DNA of 6,893 bases from JBGVMW01 sp045122835 (GTDB lineage Bacteria; Bacillota; Clostridia; Lachnospirales; Lachnospiraceae): the NCBI GenBank assembly GCA_045122835.1, contig JBGVIB010000013.1, forward strand, positions 1 through 6,893, written 5' to 3'. The position numbers were made by a program, and so were the translations under genes. The notes beneath the pieces are model-generated. The model was not told the origin of the DNA, searched no databases, and saw nothing but the letters and a program-made list of their open reading frames with translations. Below are positions 1 to 5,231 of this stretch, piece after piece (positions within the stretch are counted from its first letter, which is position 1; each line of letters starts with the position of its first letter).

Positions 1-25
1 AACAGACGTTCTTGTTTCAACTGGT

Positions 26-33
26 TTTTCTGT
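26..33. repeat. Left copy of 8-bp target-site duplication
   Basis: TTTTCTGT directly abuts the left terminal inverted repeat of the element at 34-178. The same 8 bases abut its right end. The match does not extend to a ninth base on the outer or inner side. Confidence 0.6.
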
Positions 34-50
34 GTTACTGTTCACTCGCA

Positions 51-73
51 AGCTTGACACTCGCTGTCAAGCT
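51..73. repeat. Hairpin 1 inside the MITE-like element
   Basis: AGCTTGACA (51-59) pairs with TGTCAAGCT (65-73): a perfect 9-bp stem with loop CTCGC. The hexamer ACTCGC also occurs just outside the stem (44-49) and again at the loop (59-64), forming a short direct repeat. Confidence 0.75.
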
Positions 74-98
74 ATGTGCCAAGAAGTGGTGCCGGCAA

Positions 99-145
99 AA
101 TTTCAGCCCCATGCATCGCAGATGCATTTTAAATGGGCTGAAATT
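99..145. repeat. Hairpin 2, nested, inside the MITE-like element
   Basis: AATTTCAGCCC (99-109) pairs with GGGCTGAAATT (135-145), a perfect 11-bp outer stem. Inside it, ATGCATC (111-117) pairs with GATGCAT (121-127) around the 3-base loop GCA. The result is a long hairpin with an asymmetric internal loop (C on one side, TTTAAAT on the other). Confidence 0.8.
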
Positions 146-179
146 AGTAACTGTTTACAGTTTACTGTGAACAGTTACT
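146..179. repeat. Hairpin 3 at the right end of the MITE-like element
   Basis: AGTAACTGTTTACAG (146-160) pairs with CTGTGAACAGTTACT (165-179) around the loop TTTA: 15 bp with a single T/G mismatch that would be a G-U wobble in RNA. The left arm is a second, directly oriented copy of the left terminal repeat, so the terminal 12-mer occurs three times in the element (34-45, 147-158, and inverted at 167-178). Confidence 0.85.
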
Positions 180-186
180 TTTCTGT
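179..186. repeat. Right copy of 8-bp target-site duplication
   Basis: TTTTCTGT directly follows the right terminal inverted repeat and is identical to bases 26-33. It is the expected scar of an insertion event that duplicates 8 bp. Confidence 0.6.
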
Positions 187-218
187 AGCTTTGTGGGAAG
201 TTTTTTCAAGAATAACTC

Positions 219-247
219 TTGTCATCTAGTTTTAAATACTATATAAT
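219..247 (+). promoter_or_regulatory. Sigma-A-type promoter for the DUF1836 gene
   Basis: A -35 box TTGTCA (219-224, five of six consensus bases) and a perfect -10 box TATAAT (242-247) are separated by the optimal 17 bp. Transcription would start near 254, only about 13 bases before the ATG at 267, so the leader would hold little beyond the ribosome binding site. The promoter lies 33 bp downstream of the right repeat flanking the MITE-like element, which therefore did not disrupt it. Confidence 0.8.
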
Positions 248-254
248 CTGTAGC

Positions 255-261
255 AGAGGTG
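255..261 (+). promoter_or_regulatory. Ribosome binding site deciding the DUF1836 start
   Basis: AGAGGTG lies 5 bases upstream of the ATG at 267. An in-frame ATG at 219 overlaps the -35 box of the promoter and would lie upstream of the predicted transcript start, so the 267 start is chosen. Confidence 0.75.
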
Positions 262-266
262 ATTTT

Positions 267-863
267 ATGAGCAAAGATTCTTCTGAATGTTTACATAGTA
301 TACTGAATAAATTAAAAAGAATTGATTATATCAAACCGGAAGATATTCCTAATATTGAACTGTATATGGATCAGGTAACCACGTTTATGGATGAACATTT
401 ACAATCCACCAAGCGTTACCCTTCTGACAAAATCTTAACAAAAACCATGATTAATAATTATGCAAAAAACAATCTCCTGCCCCCACCGGATAAGAAGAAA
501 TATTCCAAGGAGCATATGTTGATATTGATTTTTATTTATCATTTTAAAAGTATTCTTTCTATCACAGATATTCAGGCATTGCTGAATCCTTTAACAGAGA
601 AGTATTTTGATAAAAAAGATGGTATTACTATTGAACGGATTTATACCGAAGTATTCAGCATGGAGGATAGCCAGGTAGAAGCGTTGAAAGACGATATCAG
701 ACAACAGTACAAGTTAGCAAGCCAGACTTTTCCAGAGGCTGAGGGGGAAGAAGCTGAATTCCTGCAGATTTTTTCCTTCATCTGTGCATTAAGCTTTGAT
801 GTATTTATGAAACGGCTTCTTATTGAAAAATTAATTGATGAACTTCGCATGAAAAAAAAATAA
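267..863 (+). CDS. DUF1836 domain-containing protein, putative DNA-binding
   Basis: This 198-residue soluble protein is of the DUF1836 type found mainly in Bacillota. No signal peptide or clear membrane helix is evident. Its function is not experimentally known to me. Residues about 50-108 (YPSDKILTKTMINNYAKNNL, then LLPPP, a Tyr-Ser pair, and a helix ending near SITDIQALLNPL) resemble the MerR-type winged-helix layout: a helix, an N-Y-x-K turn, a Pro-rich link, then a helical segment followed by a second recognition-like region. A DNA-binding role is thus a reasonable inference. The C-terminal half (about 110-198) is predicted helical and charged and ends in a Lys-rich tail; it could mediate dimerisation or ligand sensing. 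The gene has its own strong promoter with a very short leader and its own terminator, and it converges on the minus-strand operon, so it is a single-gene unit. The family call is from remembered motif patterns; the function is unassigned. Confidence 0.85.
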   Translation: MSKDSSECLHSILNKLKRIDYIKPEDIPNIELYMDQVTTFMDEHLQSTKRYPSDKILTKTMINNYAKNNLLPPPDKKKYSKEHMLILIFIYHFKSILSITDIQALLNPLTEKYFDKKDGITIERIYTEVFSMEDSQVEALKDDIRQQYKLASQTFPEAEGEEAEFLQIFSFICALSFDVFMKRLLIEKLIDELRMKKK

Positions 864-866
864 ACG

Positions 867-910
867 AAAAAAGAACTTTCACAGACGATTTAACTGTGAA
901 AGTTCTTTTT
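867..910. terminator. Bidirectional intrinsic terminator
   Basis: GAACTTTCACAG (873-884) and CTGTGAAAGTTC (894-905) form a perfect 12-bp stem with a 9-base loop. It is flanked by AAAAAA (867-872) and TTTTT (906-910), so an RNA read in either direction has a stem followed by a U-tract. It begins 3 bases after the DUF1836 stop codon and lies 55 bases past the yerC stop codon on the other strand. It can therefore end both the plus-strand gene and the minus-strand operon. Confidence 0.9.
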
Positions 911-965
911 GTATGAGCATATTAGCTGCTGAATTATCACACATGCTCTAGGGCACGCTTTGTTC

Positions 966-1250
966 TTATTTTATGCGCTCTAATACCATATCATATCCAT
1001 CATTGCCATAATTCAATGAACGGTTCACACGGCTGATTGTGGCGGTGGAAGCTCCTGTCTTTTCTGCAATCTCCATATAAGTCTTGTGATCCCTTAACAT
1101 ACAAGCAACTTCAAATCGCTGCGCCAAGGATAACAGTTCATTTATAGTACATACATCTTCTAAAAAACTATAACATTCATCTCTATTCTCAAGGCTTAAA
1201 ATCGCATCAAACAAACGATCGACAGCCTCAGTATGCAATTTCTTATTCAT
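966..1250 (-). CDS. yerC: YerC/YecD family TrpR-related transcriptional regulator
   Basis: This is a 94-residue, all-helical protein of the TrpR-like YerC/YecD family. Conserved family stretches are visible: CTINELLSLAQRFEVACML (residues 34-52), the helix-turn-helix TYMEIAEKTGASTATISRV (58-76), and SLNYGNDGYDMVLERIK at the C-terminus (78-94). GASTATISRV is the recognition-helix region. Members bind DNA as dimers. In Bacillota, comparative genomics has linked a member of this group to control of histidine genes (HisR proposal); whether that holds here is unknown, and no his gene is in the window. The start at 1250 is preferred over the in-frame ATG at 1262 because a GGAG lies 6 bases before it and the resulting N-terminus fits the family length. 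The gene is the last of the minus-strand group, 44 bp after fmt and upstream of the shared terminator. Confidence 0.88.
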   Translation of the reverse strand: MNKKLHTEAVDRLFDAILSLENRDECYSFLEDVCTINELLSLAQRFEVACMLRDHKTYMEIAEKTGASTATISRVNRSLNYGNDGYDMVLERIK

Positions 1251-1255
1251 TTTAT

Positions 1256-1261
1256 TCTCCA
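1256..1261 (-). promoter_or_regulatory. Ribosome binding site for yerC, overlapping an alternative ATG
   Basis: On the minus strand the bases TGGAGA precede the ATG at 1250 with about 5-6 bases of spacing. The upstream ATG at 1262 overlaps this site and has only a weak GGTAG before it, which argues for the shorter protein. Confidence 0.6.
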
Positions 1262-1294
1262 TTCTACCACTTTAAACGGCATTAAATTAGTAAA

Positions 1295-2224
1295 TTATTC
1301 CATAATAGTGCCAACTTCTACCTGGTATCCACGAAGGAAATCTCCTGCCGCCATACGTTTCTTACCTTCCAACTGTAATTCTTTTACAGCCAATGCACCG
1401 CTTCCTGTGCGGATAATCAGTGCATCCTTTGTAATTTCCACAACTTGTCCTGGTTCTCCTTCATACTCTGTGTTAAGAACATCTGCAGACCAGATTTTTA
1501 TTGTCTTACCATGTAAATGACTGTAAGCACTTGGCCATGGATTTAAACCTCTCACAAGACGCTCGATTGCAACTGCTTCCTTAGACCAGTCAATTTCACC
1601 TAATTTTTTATTTAACATTTTTGCATAGCAGGATAAACTGTCATCCTGCTTTTCCGGCTGTAAGGTGCCTGCTTCTGCCTGCTTCATTGCCTCCACGCAC
1701 AGATTTGCGCCAGCTGCAGAAAGTTTATCATGATAAGAGCCACCTGTTTCATCTGCTTCGATTGGTACAACCACCTTCAAAAGCATATCCCCAGTGTCTA
1801 GACCTTCGTTCATCTGCATAATTGTTACACCGGATTCTTTTTCACCATCAATGATAACCCACTGAATTGGCGCTGCACCTCTGTATTTTGGCAACAGTGA
1901 TGCATGCACGTTGAAACATCCATACTTCGGCATCTCCAAAATTTCCTTAGGAAGAATCTGACCAAAGGCAACTACAATAATAATATCCGCTTCATACTTT
2001 CGTAATTCTTCTATGCATTCCGGTTCTCGAATCTTAATCGGCTGGAATACTGGAATATTGTGGGCTACTGCACATTCTTTTACCGGTGTAAACTGCATGG
2101 CCTTGCCTCTGCCCTTTGGCTTATCCGGCTGTGTAACTACAAGGGTTACTTCATGCCCAGATTCTATAATCGCTTCTAATGTCCCCACCGCAAAGTCCGG
2201 TGTTCCCATAAAAATTACTTTCAA
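1295..2224 (-). CDS. fmt: Methionyl-tRNA formyltransferase
   Basis: Fmt transfers a formyl group from 10-formyl-tetrahydrofolate to Met-tRNA(fMet), making the cytoplasmic initiator tRNA. The protein has 309 residues, normal for the family (about 310-315). The N-terminal catalytic domain begins with the classic MKVIFMGTPDFAV. The catalytic triad is visible as Asn105 and His107 (NVHASLLPKYRGAAP, 105-119) and Asp143 (GLDTGDML, 141-148); SLLPKYRGAAP is the folate-binding loop. From about residue 205 the C-terminal tRNA-binding domain follows (LVRGLNPWPSAYS near 228-240). Translation starts at a TTG, supported by AGGAGGG 7 bases upstream; the next ATG (residue 6) would remove the first beta strand. 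It follows def by 81 bp, a pairing common in bacteria because Def removes the group that Fmt adds. yerC lies 44 bp downstream. All key residues are intact. Confidence 0.98.
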   Translation of the reverse strand: MKVIFMGTPDFAVGTLEAIIESGHEVTLVVTQPDKPKGRGKAMQFTPVKECAVAHNIPVFQPIKIREPECIEELRKYEADIIIVVAFGQILPKEILEMPKYGCFNVHASLLPKYRGAAPIQWVIIDGEKESGVTIMQMNEGLDTGDMLLKVVVPIEADETGGSYHDKLSAAGANLCVEAMKQAEAGTLQPEKQDDSLSCYAKMLNKKLGEIDWSKEAVAIERLVRGLNPWPSAYSHLHGKTIKIWSADVLNTEYEGEPGQVVEITKDALIIRTGSGALAVKELQLEGKKRMAAGDFLRGYQVEVGTIME

Positions 2225-2231
2225 ATTGTAT

Positions 2232-2238
2232 CCCTCCT
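2232..2238 (-). promoter_or_regulatory. Strong ribosome binding site supporting the TTG start of fmt
   Basis: On the minus strand AGGAGGG is separated by 7 bases from TTG (2224-2222). No ATG or GTG is suitably placed, so this site fixes the non-ATG start. Confidence 0.85.
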
Positions 2239-2305
2239 GTTTGCAGACTATTTCATGCTAGCAATACACTACTATAACGTTTCGTAAATAACTTCACGCA
2301 ATGTG

Positions 2306-2776
2306 TTAGTCCACATCATAATTTACATCATGAATACCGCCTTCTGCCTTATCCACATACACAATTCCATCTAAGTGATCACACTCATGACAAATAGCAC
2401 GGGCAAGGAGCTCCTCGCCTTCAATTTCAAATTCTACCATATTTTCATCCATTGCTTTCGCCTTTACATAATTCGGTCTGGTAACAATGCCAGCTTTTCC
2501 CGGTACACTTAAACATCCTTCTTCCCCTGTCTGCTCACCGGATGTCTCTATGATAACAGGATTTATCATAACAATTGGGCCTTCCCCTACATCAATTACA
2601 ACGATGCGTTTCAATATACCAACCTGTGGTGCAGCCAGTCCTACACCATTTGCCTCGTACATGGTATCTAACATATCCTCAATTAACATCAGCACTCTTG
2701 GTGTGATTTCGGTAACTTCCTTACATTTTTTTCTCAAACAATCTTCACCTAATACTTTTATATTTCTTAATGCCAT
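2306..2776 (-). CDS. def: Peptide deformylase
   Basis: Def is a cytoplasmic metalloenzyme that removes the N-formyl group from nascent proteins. All three family motifs are present in the 156-residue protein: GVGLAAPQ (44-51, with Gln51 at the active site), EGCLS (86-90, Cys88 a metal ligand), and HECDHLDG (130-137, His130 and His134 metal ligands, Glu131 catalytic). The short length and the lack of the longer insertion seen in many Gram-positive type II enzymes suggest a type I-like deformylase, as expected for clostridia. The ATG at 2776 has AGAGGT 5 bases upstream. The gene lies 197 bp downstream of priA and 81 bp upstream of fmt, and it works on the products of Fmt-initiated translation. 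Nothing is missing or truncated. The short acidic tail after residue 143 is unremarkable. Confidence 0.98.
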   Translation of the reverse strand: MALRNIKVLGEDCLRKKCKEVTEITPRVLMLIEDMLDTMYEANGVGLAAPQVGILKRIVVIDVGEGPIVMINPVIIETSGEQTGEEGCLSVPGKAGIVTRPNYVKAKAMDENMVEFEIEGEELLARAICHECDHLDGIVYVDKAEGGIHDVNYDVD

Positions 2777-2837
2777 ATCTTACCTCTATTCTATTGCAGT
2801 GATTTGCTTTTACACTACAAAACTTTATTGTATTAAA

Positions 2838-2869
2838 ATTATAATAACAGTACTTTTTCGTTTATGCAA
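2838..2869 (-). promoter_or_regulatory. Possible promoter for def-fmt-yerC
   Basis: In the A/T-rich priA-def gap the minus strand carries TTGCAT (2869-2864) and, after 17 bp, TATTAT (2846-2841), which overlaps a perfect TATAAT (2843-2838). The -35 element matches consensus only at TTG, so this is a weak candidate. The length of the gap makes an internal promoter plausible. Confidence 0.35.
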
Positions 2870-2973
2870 GCTTTTTCGAAAATCATCACATTCTATTTTA
2901 ATCTCATTCGAACATTATTAAAGTGTCCTAACCAATTGCTATTTAGTAACATCACCCCAAATTGCCTAGTACA

Positions 2974-5217
2974 TTAATACCCCATCATTGGGTCAAAATC
3001 AAAATAAACCTGGCAGTCTTCTTTTTCCTCTGCCCGCTGCAGCATGTCTTCTAACTGATTTTTTACACAGGTGAGAACAGTGTACTCCTCATGCTTCATA
3101 TACAGAACCCGCCTGTGATAATCATTTATTTTTCCAATAGATGCTTTGCCGGCACCTAACACCTGTAATCCCATGCTGCATCCTGCTTTTATAGCTGACT
3201 GCTTTAATTTCTCTATCAAACGGTCAGCAGATTTTTCATTCAAAGAAGATACTAATACCGCAAGCAGATGCACCGCTGGGGGATATCCTAACAACTGGCG
3301 ATACGCCATTTCCTGCTTAAAAAAAGACTTATAATCCTGCTCTGCTGCTGTCTGGATACTGTAATGTTCCGAGCGATATGTCTGAAAAAACACTTCTCCT
3401 TTTTCCGTACCTCTTCCTGCTCTGCCTGCCGCCTGGGTAAGGAGCTGAAAGGTTCGCTCACATGCCCGGTAGTCGTTGGCATAAAGTGACATATCCGCTG
3501 CCAACACGCCCACCAGCGTTACATCCGGGAAATCATGTCCTTTTACAATCATCTGGGTTCCCACCAATATGTCCGCCTCATGGTTGGCAAATGATGATAG
3601 AATCTCCTCATGACCATTTTTATTTTTTGTGGTATCCATATCCATTCGCAAAACTCTCGCATTGGGGTAGGATTTTTTTAACAATTCTTCTATCTGCTGG
3701 GTTCCTGCCTTAAATGGCGCAATATACTTAGAATTACAGCTTGGACAAAGCTTTGGTGCCGGCACTTCATAGCCACAATAATGACAGACACATTTTCCAT
3801 TGTTGTGTAAAGACAAGGACACATCACAATGAGGACAAGTAACTGCCTTTCCACAGCTCCGGCAGGAAAGAAATCCAGCATATCCCCTTCTGTTAATAAA
3901 TAACATCGTCTGCTGATGATTCTCTAACCGATTTAAAATGGCATCGTGAAGGCCACGACTGATAATGGAACGATTGCCACATTTTAATTCTTCCCGCATA
4001 TCGACAATCGATACTTTTGCCAATTCTTTTTTCTGATTCTGTTTTTGAAAACGCTGGTTCAGCTCATACAGTACATATTCACCATATATAGCTTTATAAT
4101 ACGCTTCCACCGATGGTGTAGCAGAGCCTAACACTACATCTGCCCCATGCATGGATGCCCGCTTTATAGCGGTTTCTCTGGCATGATACTTTGGTATCCC
4201 TTCACTTTTATAGGCGCCCTCATGTTCCTCATCTATGACAATCAAGCCAATATTTTGAAATGGAGTGAACAACACTGACCGGGGGCCAATCATTACATCT
4301 AACAAGCCTTCTTTTGCCCTTGCAAACTGATCATAACGCTCCCCCTCCGACATCCGGGAATGTAAAATGGATACCCGATTGCCGAAGCACCGTTTAAACC
4401 GTTGAATTGTCTGAAAAGTTAACGCAATTTCCGGTATCAGAATGATAGACCTCTTACCGACTAATGCTGCCTGTCTTGCCAGCTCAATGTACACTTCTGT
4501 CTTTCCACTGCCTGTGATACCGTGAAGAAGATAGGTGAAATGTTTGCCTGCTGACTGGTTTGTCTTTACCAGATTCACAAAGCCCTGCTGTCCTTCGTTT
4601 AAGGATACTGCATAATCTCCCTGATTCGTTGTGTCTACCGGATTGCGGAACACTCGTTCTGTCCGAATAGTAAGAATTTTCTGTTCTTCTAACGCACGAA
4701 TGACTGCCTGAGTAATGTGGAGTTTCTTTGTAAGAACCTCCCCTTCTACGGTTTCATTTTCTATCAATGCCCGTAAAAGCCTTGCTCTTGCAGTCTTATG
4801 CTTTGCTTCCCATTCTGCAGCCAATGCTTCTGCCTGAGTTTTCGGCAGAAGGAGGCTGACATATTTTTTTTGTTTTTCTTCCATCTTCCGTTTCACAGGA
4901 AGAACGGTGCGGAGTGCCTGAATCATGGTTCCGCCATAGTTTTCCTTAATCCACCATGCCAGACTGATTAATTCAGACTCCAACGCCAGTTCACCTTCAA
5001 CAACACCACTTATTTCTTTTATTTTTGTGATGTCGTATTCCGGCTTCTCTGTAATCTCCACCACATATCCCTTGGTTGGACGGTTTCCTCTGCCAAACGG
5101 AAAGGTCACCACCATTCCCACTGCTAATTTAGAGCAAAGTGCTTCCGGTATGCGATATTGAAACATTTTATCCACTTTTTCGTGGGAGATTTCTACAATT
5201 ACATTTGCAAATAACAT
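2974..5217 (-). CDS. priA: Primosomal protein N', replication restart helicase PriA
   Basis: PriA is a 3'-5' superfamily 2 DNA helicase that recognises stalled forks and starts reassembly of the replisome. The 747-residue protein shows the complete family layout: an N-terminal fork-binding domain (about 1-105, with GMVVTFPFGR at 34-43); a winged-helix region (about 110-190); Walker A GITGSGKT (233-240); the DEEH box (329-332); LGSATPS (363-369); and a zinc-binding insert with four Cys pairs (452/455, 461/464, 478/481, 491/494). Motif V, GTQMIVKGHDFPDV, is at 553-566, motif VI, QAAGRAGRG, is at 595-603, and the C-terminal domain includes GYPPAVHLLAVL near 644-655. Helicase and zinc residues are all present. 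The ATG at 5217 has AGGTGAG 3 bases upstream. The start is 14 bp after the murE stop, so the ribosome binding site lies almost on the murE end and the two genes are almost certainly co-transcribed. Confidence 0.99.
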   Translation of the reverse strand: MLFANVIVEISHEKVDKMFQYRIPEALCSKLAVGMVVTFPFGRGNRPTKGYVVEITEKPEYDITKIKEISGVVEGELALESELISLAWWIKENYGGTMIQALRTVLPVKRKMEEKQKKYVSLLLPKTQAEALAAEWEAKHKTARARLLRALIENETVEGEVLTKKLHITQAVIRALEEQKILTIRTERVFRNPVDTTNQGDYAVSLNEGQQGFVNLVKTNQSAGKHFTYLLHGITGSGKTEVYIELARQAALVGKRSIILIPEIALTFQTIQRFKRCFGNRVSILHSRMSEGERYDQFARAKEGLLDVMIGPRSVLFTPFQNIGLIVIDEEHEGAYKSEGIPKYHARETAIKRASMHGADVVLGSATPSVEAYYKAIYGEYVLYELNQRFQKQNQKKELAKVSIVDMREELKCGNRSIISRGLHDAILNRLENHQQTMLFINRRGYAGFLSCRSCGKAVTCPHCDVSLSLHNNGKCVCHYCGYEVPAPKLCPSCNSKYIAPFKAGTQQIEELLKKSYPNARVLRMDMDTTKNKNGHEEILSSFANHEADILVGTQMIVKGHDFPDVTLVGVLAADMSLYANDYRACERTFQLLTQAAGRAGRGTEKGEVFFQTYRSEHYSIQTAAEQDYKSFFKQEMAYRQLLGYPPAVHLLAVLVSSLNEKSADRLIEKLKQSAIKAGCSMGLQVLGAGKASIGKINDYHRRVLYMKHEEYTVLTCVKNQLEDMLQRAEEKEDCQVYFDFDPMMGY

Positions 5218-5231
5218 TCTCTCACCTAAAT

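Larger units (their letters stand above)
34..178. mobile_element. MITE-like non-autonomous element with TIRs and 8-bp flanking direct repeats
   Basis: This 145-bp segment starts with GTTACTGTTCAC (34-45) and ends with GTGAACAGTTAC (167-178). These are terminal inverted repeats matching at 11 of 12 positions. The 8 bases immediately outside each end are identical (TTTTCTGT at 26-33 and 179-186), as expected for a target-site duplication. Most of the interior folds into three hairpins (51-73, 99-145, 146-179), and no transposase is encoded, so it would have to be moved in trans. From family knowledge, 8-bp duplications and ends beginning GTAA are typical of IS66-family elements, and the right end read inward begins GTAACTGTTCAC. 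The IS66 link is therefore an inference, not a demonstrated homology. A solo repeat of the REP/BIME kind is the main alternative. Copy number elsewhere in the genome cannot be seen here. Confidence 0.68.

Noticed and set aside
32..229. Plus-strand open frame of 65 codons at the left end, open to the window edge
   Set aside because: It runs through the whole MITE-like element, its terminal repeats and the flanking duplication, has no ribosome binding site, ends inside the DUF1836 promoter, and another frame is also open there. It is best explained as a by-product of the repeat.
219..266. N-terminal extension of the DUF1836 protein from an ATG at 219
   Set aside because: That ATG overlaps the -35 box and lies upstream of the predicted transcript start. 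A good ribosome binding site precedes the ATG at 267.
1..266. CRISPR array
   Set aside because: The repeated 12-mer occurs three times in mixed orientation with unequal spacing. There are no regular repeat-spacer units and no cas genes.
915..948. GAGCAT...ATGCTC inverted repeat after the terminator
   Set aside because: It is only 6 bp with a 22-base loop, which is common by chance, and the adjacent 867-910 hairpin already explains termination.
2869..2883. TTTTCGAAAA palindrome in the priA-def gap as a terminator
   Set aside because: It has no loop, a stem almost entirely A/T, and no U-tract in the direction of transcription.
2487..2921. Plus-strand 144-codon open frame
   Set aside because: Most of it is antisense to def, whose motifs are complete. 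It has no recognisable domain and continues into the A/T-rich gap without its own signals.
2893..2952. Possible 19-residue minus-strand small protein in the priA-def gap
   Set aside because: The only G-rich sequence is directly against the ATG, too close to serve as a ribosome binding site, and the frame is of chance length.
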